A DNA stretch of 64,000 nt from Acorus gramineus (Eukaryota; Streptophyta; Magnoliopsida; Acorales; Acoraceae): contig JAUJYN010000071.1 in the NCBI GenBank assembly GCA_030737835.1, positions 62,001 through 126,000 on the forward strand, given 5' to 3'. A model generated the notes under the pieces. It worked only from the letters and a program-made list of their open reading frames with translations. It ran no database searches and was not told the origin of the DNA. A program made the translations under genes and the position numbers. This document shows, piece by piece, positions 1 through 12,100 of this stretch (its first letter is position 1; every line of letters starts with the position of its first letter).

Positions 1-1
1 G

Positions 2-1579
2 GGAGAGGAATGCCCGTGGAGGATACACGCATCTCGGACATCCACCAAGCAGAACTTTGTGATCAAGAACATGATTGATGAGCACACGTGTGAAGGGTGG
101 ATCAGCAGAGAGAGTCATCCACGTGCAACACAGCGATGGGTGGCAAACATTATAAAGGACAAGTTACGGGATGAACCGCATTACAAAACAAAGGACATGG
201 TGAAAGATATTCAGAGGGAGTATGGTATCGCGGTGGATTATCATAAAGTCTGGCGGGGAAGGGAGGCCGCTCAGAAGGAGCTTCACGATCTTCGTGTGGA
301 GGCATGCAGTCAGTTGCCTTGGTTTTGTGAGAGGATAATGGAGACCAATCCAGGCAGTGTAGCGACATCAGTGGCAACTGGGGATTCGAGGTTTCACCGC
401 CTCTTTGTGTCCTTCCATGCCTCCCTCCAGGGTTTCGAACAGGGTTGCCGACCCCTCCTTTTTATGGACAGGATACCCTTGAAAGCAAACAATCAGTGGA
501 AATTATTGGCTGCCACCACAGTCGACGCAGAGGATGGTCTCTTCCCGGTCGCCTTTGCTGCTGTGGAAGATGAAAACTTTGATAGCTGGACTTGGTTTTT
601 AGTACAGTTGAAATGTACTCTGACCACGTCTCGGGCGATCACATTTGTGTCTGATGGTAAAAAGGGCTTGGGTAGAGCTTTGCTTCAAGTTTTTGATGAT
701 GGGTACCACAGCTATTGCTTGCGCCGCCTCATCGAGGACTATAAAGCACAGCTCGGGGACTCTGTGTCACAGCAAGACAGGGACAAAATGATCGATGATC
801 TGGAACGTGCCGCACAAGTTTGCACAATGGAGGAGTTTAATGTGCAGGTCGAGAGCATAAGAAGTGTCTCAAATGATGCCGCCAATTGGGTGTTATCCAG
901 TAAGCCCGAACATTGGTCCAACGCCCTCTTTAGAGGTCATCGATACGGACATTTCTCCTCCGACCCCCCAAAGTCATTGAACTCGTGGATACCACTTAAG
1001 CACGAGTCATCTATAGTACAGATGGTTGATGCCATTCGATGTAAGATAATGGAGGTGATAACTGCACGTCGGGAATCTTCGAATTCTTGGGAAGGAGTGG
1101 TCGTGCCTTCTATAGAGAAGAGATTGCAGAAAGAGATGTCTAAAGCGCGTTCACTGAGCGCGTTGTGTTCCTCTGGTAGTGTGTTCGAGGTGCGTGGAAA
1201 CTTGGTTGATGCTGTTAACATCGAGACATGGGAGTGCACATGCCGGAAGTGGCAGGTCTCAGGGTTGCCGTGCATGCATGCCATAGCTGTTTTTAACCGT
1301 ACTGGGAAATCTGTTTATGACTACTGTCCCAAGTATTTCAGGATCGATTGCTATCGCCTGACATATTCTGCTTCAATTGATCCAATACTTGGGGCAGGTG
1401 AATTTGTGGACATCAATTCGATTTGTGGTGCGAGTTCGTACCCTCCTCCGGCTCTTCCAGTGCCGGGTCGGAGGAGACGGATTAGGTTTGACAGGATGAA
1501 ACCTAATAGGAAGATCTTCCACTGCAGCAGATGCAAGGGAGTTGGGCATAACAAAGCGACCTGTTATGCGGGGTTGTAG
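2..1579 (+). CDS. MULE transposase-derived protein, MUSTANG-like (5' partial)
   Basis: The reading frame is open from base 2 with no start codon, so the window cuts off the N-terminus; 525 residues remain, uninterrupted and without introns. It opens with the end of a MuDR zinc-binding domain (C-P-W-R-I-H-A-S near bases 11-34). A MULE transposase core follows, with FMDR (base ~463), a second acidic site in FVSDGKKGL (~643), and a C-x-R-R-L stretch where active MULEs usually have C-x-R-H-L. A SWIM zinc finger (C-x-C then C-x-H, bases ~1235-1270) and a C-terminal CCHC knuckle (CSRC...GHNK..C, bases ~1530-1563) complete it. This order is known from domesticated plant MUSTANG genes and from mobile MuDR elements. 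The intact frame and the absence of a visible terminal inverted repeat downstream favour a domesticated gene, probably a nuclear DNA-binding protein. Whether it can still transpose cannot be judged here. Confidence 0.85.
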   Translation, partial: GEECPWRIHASRTSTKQNFVIKNMIDEHTCEGWISRESHPRATQRWVANIIKDKLRDEPHYKTKDMVKDIQREYGIAVDYHKVWRGREAAQKELHDLRVEACSQLPWFCERIMETNPGSVATSVATGDSRFHRLFVSFHASLQGFEQGCRPLLFMDRIPLKANNQWKLLAATTVDAEDGLFPVAFAAVEDENFDSWTWFLVQLKCTLTTSRAITFVSDGKKGLGRALLQVFDDGYHSYCLRRLIEDYKAQLGDSVSQQDRDKMIDDLERAAQVCTMEEFNVQVESIRSVSNDAANWVLSSKPEHWSNALFRGHRYGHFSSDPPKSLNSWIPLKHESSIVQMVDAIRCKIMEVITARRESSNSWEGVVVPSIEKRLQKEMSKARSLSALCSSGSVFEVRGNLVDAVNIETWECTCRKWQVSGLPCMHAIAVFNRTGKSVYDYCPKYFRIDCYRLTYSASIDPILGAGEFVDINSICGASSYPPPALPVPGRRRRIRFDRMKPNRKIFHCSRCKGVGHNKATCYAGL

Positions 1580-2965
1580 ATCTTCCTCTCGCATCTCAGG
1601 CGCACTTCATTAGGTTTTGTTATGCAGGGATCATTGGGCATAATATAAACAATGCAAATTGTTTATGTATAATACAATGTGCATAACAGGTGAGTACTGG
1701 GATCATTGTGTAACGCATGTCTGCAAGGCTGGTAGTTTATTTTTAGTTTTATTTTATGTTGCAAGATGAGCTCTGTTGTCTTATTTATATGGAGTAATTT
1801 CAGACTGTTCGAAACCTTTGGTGTAATGGTACCTGTGCAAAGTTGGATAAATGGATACTTCGTTCTGCTAATTTAAAATTGTGGAGTTATTTGTTTGAAA
1901 TGTGGTTCAAAAAATAATGGTTTCTCATGTACATGAATGCATTTTTATTAATATATAAATGTGGGATTATATTAGGTATAGCCCTAAATGTAGTCTCACG
2001 AATAATTTGCATATGTTTTGATTTTTTAAAAATTATAAATCTTCTGTAATGAGGTATATATTTTAAAGAAAAATGTATATTATTCTATTTCAAATTAAAT
2101 GGATTTACATTTAGCAAATGTAAAATTTTTTAATGAGGTGTATATATCATCATCTAAGGAGAAATTATATTTTTTTTTTTTTTTTAAAAAAAAGAATCTC
2201 ACCGGTGTTAAATATCTTATAGAGACATAATTTTCTAAAGTATATAATGTATTTATTTTTCTCATGAAATATACTCTATATATAAAAAAAACTCACGGAA
2301 TTAACATTATCATTTTTATAAGAGGTTTTGATACACTCAGCCCACTTTTAATCTTATTATTTTTTTTTTAAAATGAAACTGGTGGACCTGTTACTCTTTT
2401 AGTCTTTTTTATTGCACACACTCTTACGATCATTTTTATAAACATTATATCCTTTGATACAACATATTGAATAATTTAATTAAGCAAATATCGAAATCTT
2501 AAAATACGTACTTAAATTGTGTGAGTATATATTCTATAACGAAAAACATATTCAATTCATTATAACATTTTTTTTTCTTGAAAGAAAAGTATGTATTTGA
2601 GAAAGTATATATATATAAATTTTAAAAAAATTGTGCTGTGTTAATATACGAAAGTTAAAATGATCAAGTATAACATTGTCATTTGGGCTCTATTTTTATG
2701 TTTATTTCTTTATTTCTCCTCATCACGATTGTACTTGTTTTGAAGTAATTGAAACGGATACATACCTACAGTTCAGCTTAAAAAAAACATTATCATTTGG
2801 GCTCTATAACTTTATTATACATAGATGTACGCCATCTCAAATGTATAAAATGAGTTTAAAGTGGGTGGGATTAGACTTGACTTTATTCTTCTTCTTATTA
2901 GCCAAACCTGAATAAGTTCAGACGGTGGGGGAGGGAAAACAGAAACACAGAATAATAACTTAAGG
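1580..2965. other. AT-rich intergenic DNA
   Basis: This is the 3' flank of the MULE-derived gene followed by the upstream region of the RimP-like gene. It is strongly AT-rich with T and A runs (for example around 2171-2192). I see no supported coding exon, RNA gene or element end. Confidence 0.6.
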
Positions 2966-4955
2966 ATGAGAGGTTGGTGTCTGAAGAAAGGTGTTCCAGC
3001 ATTAACACTGCGTTGTCTTCTCCTCCGCTCCTCCTCCCTCTCCCCTACAACACATCCCCATTTTCATCCATTATGTGTCCCTCCTACAAACCAACAACCC
3101 CCACTTCGGTTCTTCTCCTCCATCACCCATGACCACTCCCTTCAACAAAGAAGACTAGATGAACAAGAAGAAGAAGAAGAAGAAGAAGAAGAATGGGAAG
3201 AAGAATGGGAAGATGATTATGAAGATTCCACTGCTGAACCACAGGTTTTTTTTTTAATTAAATTAAATTAAATTAAAAAAAGAAAGAAGTCCTTTCTATG
3301 ATTTATTTATTTGTTTGATTATTATTTATTTAAAAAAAAAAAAAACAAAAGATTGGGGATGGAGGGGACGGAGGGGGCGTGGTGCTGCGCAATGTGGGAT
3401 GGGGTGAACGCGCTCTTTCGGCGGCTCGTGAGGTCCTTCACACCCATTTCGGCGGCGATGGCGGCGACTTCACCATTTACGCTTTCAAGACCTCGCCGAG
3501 TGGTTACGTCTACGTCCGCCTCGACAAGCTCTCCAACAGGTCCCCCTTTTAAATTAATTAAAATAATTTATAATCTATCTGTTCACAAGCTGTTTGTGAT
3601 ATTGTTTATGTGGGGGTGTCACTGTCATATATAGTATACAAGATGAGTCAATCTCTATTGAACAGTACAGTAGTATTATGGGCTCTTCTTTTTTACTTGT
3701 GGTGGAATTGGGACCCATTTATTTTTTGCTTCATCTCATTGAGGTAAGTGTTTTTTTTTTTTTTTAATTTTGTGATTAGACTCTGAGGGGGCACCTTTAT
3801 TGAAATCATGTATGCCAATTTTCCAAGCACACTACCTCAGATGATTGCTTCTGCTTTTTAAAAACAGAATTCTTTAATCCCCCTTCAAATGTTATGCTTC
3901 CTTCCTGCTTAAGTTTCTGGATGTACACCTGAAAAGCCTAATGGTTACTGAATACTGACTGAACCCTTCACGTTGTTCTCCCTTTTTATTCATCATATTA
4001 TGGAGTACATCTAATTTTAAATATACTTGGCCGGACCAGATCTCATGCTTTTAAATGCCTGATATAATATTGCTTGTCCTCACCTATTTTCAACAGATTT
4101 GGGTGCCCCAGCATAGAGGAGATTGAAAGCTTCAATCGTCTATATATGAAGCAGTTGGAAGAGTTTGGGGAACAAGGAGAAATACCTGCAAAGTTGGCTC
4201 TCGAGGCAATAAACTCAACCAGTGGCACTTTGCTTATTTCTCATCTTTTGTAGGATAACATCAATATTAGGGCAATCATATACATCTCATCACATCCACC
4301 CATTCATATTGTCCTCCTGAAATATTGACAACTGTTGTACTTTTCCAGCAGTCACTTTTGCAGAAATCGCACAGGTTGATTTTTCTTTTTAAGCATATAC
4401 TTGGCTAATGAAGTACACGCTTTTATATATAAAAAAAAAGGTCCACACTCAGATGAATTGTTGAATGCGTGCATTTTTTATTTTTTCATAATAGAGCATA
4501 TGATGCATAAGGTGATTTCGTATACCATGTTAGACAATGTACTGTCTGGAATGATTGCAGAAGTGTCTGAGTGTAACAACGCCTTGAAGTATTCGATATG
4601 TGAGAAATAAATCTCTTCCATGAGTAATTAATATTATTATCATTTGCAGGTATCCTCTCCAGGGGCAGAGCGCATACTGAAGGTACCGACTGACTTGGAA
4701 CGCTTCAAGGATATGCCAATGAACGTACTTTACCTGGAAGAGAAGTCTGAGACCAAGTACCATGAGGCGCAGGGTGTATTCATGGTGGATGAAATCGAGA
4801 CAGAATCGGGGCACTGCATATGGAGACTGGCCAATGTGAAGGAGAACAGAGACGCTCTCGGTAAAGGAAGGCCACTGAGCCGGAAGCAGAAGGATTGGAG
4901 GCTGAGAGTTCCATTCACTCTGCTGAAGCGGGTGATGTTGTATATAGAATCCTAG
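2966..4955 (+). CDS. RimP-like (UPF0090/DUF150) organelle ribosome maturation protein, 4 exons
   Basis: The coding exons are 2966-3244, 3352-3539, 4097-4205 and 4650-4955; phases join without a break to give about 293 residues. The N-terminal 50 residues are rich in Ser, Arg, Pro and Leu with few acidic residues, as expected for a plastid or mitochondrial transit peptide. An unusual acidic run of Glu, Trp and Asp (residues ~68-88) follows. Exon 2 holds the start of the RimP N-terminal domain (SAAREVL...YVYVRLDKL). Exon 3 contains IEEIESFNR, and exon 4 opens with the family hallmark VSSPG (residue 193). In bacteria RimP helps mature the small ribosomal subunit, and plant homologues of this type are organelle-targeted. 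The intron after exon 3 appears to begin with GC (4206-4207) instead of GT; reading on from exon 3 soon meets a stop, whereas the GC splice restores the conserved LE-VSSPG junction. The gene converges on CUL4. Product family is fairly certain; the target organelle is not. Confidence 0.86.
4385..4610. repeat. Dispersed AT-rich repeat, copy 1 (in RimP-like intron 3)
   Basis: A segment beginning with a T-run, then AAGYATATAC-type and TAATGAARYAC-type motifs and an A-run. It resembles 5392-5600 over about 200 bp, including a GATTTC.TA.AC motif. Shorter matching 5' parts occur at 33236-33350 and 57203-57280. No clear terminal repeat or target duplication was found. Confidence 0.5.
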
Positions 4956-6127
4956 AATGTTTCATGAGTCCTTGTTGGAGTACTATATTAGATGGTCTTC
5001 AAGCTGTGGGTTCTGTTATTATCTCACGGACTGATTTTCTGAAAAACTGGATAGCAATAGATCCACTAGTCATGTGGTCCTCCATTGAATTGATCCAACC
5101 TTGTTGAGTTTATATCCTTATTTTCCGGTTTTTAGATATCAAATAAGAATGGCAGCATAAGAATTCTCCCGTAGTTGAAATATTATTTACTTGTTTGTGC
5201 ATGAGTAATCTTCACATATTCATGTGGTTTATACATGTGGGTGGACATTGTGGTAAGGTATCCAGGTTACATATACTCTTCTAAGGGGGGTTCTCATATC
5301 TTGCATTTCAGTTTTTAGATATCAAGGCAATCAAGGCAAATTTATATGTTCTGACACGCAGAAGGCTTATTTTTCAAGGAAAATGATCCCACACTTTTTT
5401 TTAAGTATATATTTAAATAATGAAACACATCCCTTTACAAAAAAAAATGTACACACTTACATGAACTGATATGCACTTTTACATTTTTTATATACCGAGA
5501 TAGTATAATATATAATGCGTTGAATGATTTCATACACTGCATAATGACATGACAAATTGACAACTACAAGCAGGATTACAAAATAGCTGAGCATATCAAC
5601 ACCCTAAATTGATTTATTATCAAGCGGGCATGGTGCTTCTATGAGTAGAAAAATTAAGAGGCCTAACAAATCTGTTGGGCACGCAATGTATTTTATATAA
5701 ATGTCTGTGTCCTTGATACATGTTTGATATACAAAGGGAAAGCAAACTGTAACTGGTCTATGCATTAGAAGACATTTTATACAAATTTGGACTTTTCATG
5801 GTTCATTCAAAAGTAGACCCAGAACAAATATACAACAGGTGTGACTTATAACATGTTTGCATTCCACCCTAAAAAAGGACTTTTTTCTTTCATTCTCTCT
5901 CATATTAAACTCAGAATTCCATGACAGAGAAAGAATACAGCATTACAGGAACAGAATGTTCTTTTACAGTCTGGGCATTTAGATTGAGGGGAAGAAAAAA
6001 AGCGAAAAATTTAATAACATATGAAGGGTGAGAGACAAAAAGAGTGAGTGAGTGGGGGGGGGGGAGGATTGGAGGGCCACTACAACTACAGAGAGGCCAA
6101 CTGAACCTGGCCTATGGGGCATAGGTA
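4956..6127. other. Intergenic region between convergent RimP-like and CUL4 genes
   Basis: About 1.2 kb containing the 3' flanks of both genes. It includes a second copy of the dispersed AT-rich repeat (about 5392-5600) and a run of 12 G residues near 6054-6065, probably in the CUL4 3' UTR. No coding exon was seen. Confidence 0.6.
5392..5600. repeat. Dispersed AT-rich repeat, copy 2
   Basis: Resembles 4385-4610 in the same orientation: T-run, AAGTATATATTTAAATAATG, an A-run, a TACACAC...CATGAA motif, and further downstream GATTTCATACAC and a GCTGAG...CAACACC stretch. It is probably a degenerate miniature element, but the ends are not defined. Confidence 0.5.
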
Positions 6128-9100
6128 TCAGGCCAGGTAATTGTATATCTGGGGGTTGTTCTTGTCCCGTTCCAGGTACTCCCTGTCGATGAGGCTCTCA
6201 ATTCTTTTCTTTATATCCGCTGGTTTTATTGGGAACTTGAGCTGTGGTCACGAAAACAAGCAAAGACCATTATAATCATATCAGCAAGGCCGATTAATAT
6301 TAGGAATTGAAAGGGGGAAAAAACATGACTCTCCCTCTTATTCCTTACCTGCTGGAATAGCTCTGTGATCAAAAGCGTGTGGCTTAGTATTTTTCTGGTC
6401 TTCATTATGCGTACAATAGCAGCATCCACCTGCAAATAGAATGTTAAAAAACAGAAATGTTATCCATTATCATCGCATTACATTATATATACGTATGTAC
6501 GTATATGTATATGTCTATATACAAACCTGGTATTGACGATCTTGAAAGACCCTCTCAGTTGTGGTGGTATTTTCTTCCACTGTTTCTTTCATTTGGATGG
6601 CGTTCACCTGGTGACCAGAGATGTTAGCTGCTGTTTTTGATGATTTTCAAAAACCTAATGACAAAGAAGACTCGACCTTTATGCGGTACAATGGAGCAGT
6701 GAACTCTTCATTGAACACAAATGTATCATTGTCCTCTACATCTCTACCTTTAGGGATCTGCAAACAACAAAAGTTTAGCCTTTTATCATGAGCTACTTCA
6801 TAAGCCCCCGAGGAAGATCAGACCCACCTTCTGAAGTACACGGACTTTGCCACATGCCAGTGACTGTAAAGTCCTCCTCAGCTCTTTATCTTCAATACTC
6901 GTAGAGTCTTTCATGTCTTGGAAACTTAGCTTTTCGGTGTCATTGAAAAGCATCAACACAACAGTCTGGCACATACATTAAATGGCAGTAAGAAAGGAAT
7001 GATGTGTGCCCATATGCTCCAGCACAGAAACGAAAAGAAATTCACCTGAAAGAGCGAAACGGCCAACTCCTTTTTGCCCTTTGGAAATCCCGCTTTCAAT
7101 ACGCAGTGACCTAACGAGTTTTGCCACATTAACCGTCTACCATTGTACTTGCTCAAATAGAACTCTCTAAAAATGTCCTGGTGCATGGACAGGAGAAAGA
7201 AGAAAACTAAGAGGGAAGAACAAACCAAAAAACAGTGATAAGATCCCAACACACAGTTAATGCTCTAACCTGATAGACATTTAGTTCATGAGGAAGTCGG
7301 ACATCCATGGGAGGATATGTTGGCCAATACCTGCAGATGGTTCACCAAGAATATGTGTTGATCAATGTTATTATATGTACTATCCAGAATACAAACACTT
7401 GGACAAGCGCACAAATTGTTTAACAGACCCACCCTGTTGTTAAGACATGAACACTCATCTCAATACCAGATGGAAGCTTTGTTCTTGCTTGGGATGACTG
7501 TTTGAAGGAATCATTTATTTCTCTTGACAATCCAATATCCTGTGAAACCGCCAGCAGTAAAATATTGTCAAAAGATGTAAAAATTTAAGAACATGTTTGC
7601 TGCATAAGGATTAATTTACTCTATGAGATGAAATGAGGAACATATAGGTATAGGATCATTTTAGAGGCCTGCAAAGAAAGATACATGCATCTTTTATGAT
7701 ATTCAAGTATATTCGTGTTATGTAAGAGAGAAAAATTAGTAAACTAGTATGACATCACTCTTGTGCCCTTCTATCCTGTTCAACTTCAAAAAAGAAAAAA
7801 TCCATGTAGTTGTACTCTTGTGCCTGGATGCCCTTAGTGTGACATCATTTATCATGTGCATGAGGATATAATAAAGTTGGAAAAGGGGAGGGTAGGGCAA
7901 TGGTAAGGATAAAGGTTCATCTTTAAAATACCACCAAATGTGCAAGATCATAACATGAACAATATACATACACAAAATTTAATTCTCCCATGAAGAAGCA
8001 TAATTCTGATATTATATATCCAAGTATGGTGGTGCTGTGAATACAGCTCCCGATGGCAATGAAAGAAAGTATCAAGGTGCTGGGTAAAACTGTCACAGAC
8101 TACTAGCAGAACTAAGAGCATCCAAAATTATACAAGGTGCAACCTCTGCACCATCCAAAATGTCTGAAGATAAAAATGAAAAATAAAATAAAACAAAGAA
8201 AAAAAAGCAAAATTTATAAGTTGTTATTCTTTCAAATACATGGGCATGAGTAGCTCAGACACCTCATGGTCAAATCAGAGTGGGATTGAAGTTCAACTAG
8301 AAGACTTTTGAGTTTCCAAATTTTGCATATGTGAGATACGACTGCGTTTCAAACCAGTTTTGTGAGTGTCCAAATTTTGCATAAAGTAATATATATGACT
8401 ACATTTCACACTAGATTTAACTTCTATATATTTGCTAAGAACCTCGCAATGTTGAGCAGGTCAACTCTTTCCATGAACATACCATCAAATGGTCGTCAAA
8501 TGTAATAAACAGTAGCTCCAACTATGAGATGAATATATCATAATTTAAAAGAGGATAATCTAATTGAAGCACATGATGTACCTTGAACATTCCTTCAAGT
8601 TTATTGGTAAATTGACTGCCACATTCAGTCTTGAGCTGAAAAATGAAAACAAAAAAACAAAAAGAAAATTGATACCTTGATAAGAATTAAGAAACAAATG
8701 AGAAAAGGCCATGGACAAAATTCAAATTCTAGAACAAGTAAGCTATAGTTATAAGCGCAGACACTATTTAGCATCTACCTTGGAAATCATTGATTTCTCG
8801 GCATCTATAGAAGCACTTTTTCCTAAGAGTAACCTCTTCGCCAGATCCTTCTTATAGAATGCCTCAAAGACATCTTTTCCCTATTCATCAGTAACAGGAT
8901 AGAAGGGCAGCCATCACCATAAAATATTAGAGAAAGCAATTGCCAGGATAATAGTATACAAAATGGATTGATTGTAGGAGTAGCTTACTTGTATAAATCT
9001 AAATAAAACCAAAACTTTATCGAGAATGCCCTCCAGCTCTTCTTCAGATATACCCTTGTTTCCCGCTCGAAGTTTCTCATCCAAAAATTTTGCAATCAAC

Positions 9101-12100
9101 TCAGCAGGTCGGTTCTATTTGAAAGAAAAGACCGATAATAAAGATTCTTCGTATATACCATTGAAATATAGCTACTACAGACATCTCATGCTAGACATGA
9201 ATGTAACGGAAAACTATAAAACACTCAAATAAAAGCAATTTAAATTACTAAAAGCTGGAAAGAGAAATGCACATATTTTGGATAAGTAAAAATCTGCATA
9301 TTGTTATACATATATAATACATTCTCCAAGAAGTACAATGTAGATATAAAAAGCAATTTGAACTGAAAATTTCAACAAGGGAGATGATGATAATTCAGGT
9401 CACATGTGTAAGATGTTAATATTAGTCCAACATCATTTTCAAGAGTCTTTGTAGGTGTTTTTTAAAACTTATAACTTGTAACTTTGAGCTTTTAGTTTAA
9501 AATAGGTTGTTGAGGCATGTTTGTTTAAACATATTGGAGATTGTTTAAGCTAAAAACAAATTTAAAAAATAATAATCTAAAAGTTGGGCAAAGGTGTTTT
9601 TGGGATCATACATAGTTTTTTGGGCGATGCACCTAGGCGGGTAGGCGGTCAGATGGACCTGGGCGACCGCTCACCTAACAGCGAATTCATTAAGCGGGTG
9701 CCTGGGCCCGCCTATCCGCCTAAATCACGCCTAGCCCACCCAATTCTTTGCCTAACTTCAAAAATAAAAGAAAAAAAAACATGATCGAAAGCATTGTTCT
9801 AAAAACCGCTAGGTGCTAGTCGGGCTAGGAAATAATCGGCTAGGTAGAGATTAATTGACCACTATTTTAATAATACAAAATAATGTGTGTCTGTATGTGT
9901 GTGTGCGCGCATGGAGTGATCTGTTCTCATACCCAACTATTTTCACCATCCTCATTCCTCATCTGTATATCTTATTCAGATGCATTCCTCACAATTAGTT
10001 CAAACATGGATTTAAATAATTTTGACATTTTAAGTGGAATTATACAAACCCAAAGATCCTTAACAAAATCAGAATAAATAAATTTAAAAAAAAATGTACA
10101 CTCTCACGTGCATCTCACATGAATAGAAAGATAAAGCTCTCCATGTATAAGCTCTCAAGTGCTTCCATATTTTTTTATTTAAACAAATGACCACCCCATA
10201 GAAAAGAAAAAACATACACTCAATCAAATCATCCCTGCCAAGGAAAAAAAAAAACACCGCTCAAACATGGTGGAGTAGTTCATGGAGAAGGTCGTCCCTT
10301 CCGACTCTGCCTCGTCTGAAACTCGGATCAGTTCTCTGTCTCCTCGATCGAGACAAAAAAGGAGTCCTGCGAAACTCCGACCACGCCTCGCTCATCGTCG
10401 ATTTGCGCCGGGATCCTCGGTCTCCTCGATTCGAGGCTCGTCCCGTCAGCCTCAATCAAGACCGGACCCCGACTAGGCCCGACTGGGCCTAATCGGCCAC
10501 CTATGGCCTGGGCGATGCAGGCAGTATCCGCCTCCGCCTAAAGCGCTGCCTAGGTTACGCTTTTTTCCCTTTGTTAGAACATTGATCGAAAGATTGAAAC
10601 ATAACCTACTCTACCAGCCAAAGGTGCAGCAAATTCTCTCTTGGTTCCGATTCTCTATTGATTTTTTGTTTCTCCCTCAATCTCTCCCTCCCGTTCTTCT
10701 CCAACTCCAGTCATGACCCCTCTCGATCCCACCATCTCAATTTGTTTCCACTCCAGCCTCTTTCTATCTCTCCCCCTCTCATTCTCTGTCTCTATTTAGC
10801 TCTCTCTCATTTTGTGTCTCAGCTGTTTTTTTTTTATAAATATCTATTGATAATTTTGCATGTAAAACTTAATTAATGTCAAAATATGGTGAAGTCTAAT
10901 TTGTCCTATATGATAAGCAATTTTTTATGGTATTGTTGCTGTGTGTATAATAATATAATAATGTTGGTCATTTTTTTTAATATTATAGAGTTTTTTAATA
11001 TATCATAATTAAGCACCGCCTAGGCTTGCCTAGCCACCCAGACAACTATGGAATCATAACACATATACACTTAATTTACATTACGACTAGCAAGTCTATC
11101 TCTTTAATACAAACAAACATACTATCTGTTTTTCACTTTCATAGCTTCAAAGGGTATTTTTGACAATGACAAAAAATCTGTTTACAGCTTATTCTCACGA
11201 ACATCCTACTTGTTGTTTTTAGCAGCTATAATAAACATGCCTACTGCTTCTCAAAAAGTGAAAATCTATAATCAACAAGCTATAGGGCCTGTTTGGTATC
11301 ACTTAATTAAAGTGATTCCATTTTTAATTAATCAGAAAGTTAAAAAGTGTTGCCAAACGTATTCTAAAAAGCTGACTTAATTAAAAAGTTACTCAGTTTT
11401 TAGTGCAAAAAAATTGATTTTTAAAAAGCAAAAAAAATCCACTTCTCCAGGAATCAAGTCTATTTAAGCCACTTTATTCAAAATCTTATTTTTCATACGT
11501 GTTTCCAAACGAACCATAATCCATAATCTCTTATATAATATTAACATGCTCAATATCAATAACCTTGTGATTCGTGTTGAAGAAGACAAAGACAGAGAAT
11601 AACCAACTCCTATTATGTAAGTAAGTGCACCTAACAAAAAGAAATGACGTATTGAGGACGGGGGTCAACCTAGCTTGTAAGTTAAGAAATAAGAAAAATA
11701 AAAATCCAAACATAGTTGCAAAAATTTTCTTAGTGTCATTGACAAAAAGTGCATGCGCTGCAAGAATGCCTTAGAGCAGAAACTATGTCAACATGTTGCG
11801 TTAAACGGAGACTTGTTATACCATGTCATGCAGCCATAATGTAATCAAGTATGTTATGCACCTCAAAAACTTCTCATAAAGAATTCAATTGATAATTGAT
11901 TATCACATTTGATACAACATGCAAATTTGAATTTTCCATTGTGTCAACGAAATAGATAGTCAATAACATGCAAAATGGAGAACTTTGAGAAAGATTGGTA
12001 TCAGAGATAGATGAAAAATCATAATTTATATTCCAAGAACGGAATCAGATATCAAGAGATAAGAAAACAAAAAAATTAGTTGCAATATAAAGGATTGGAT

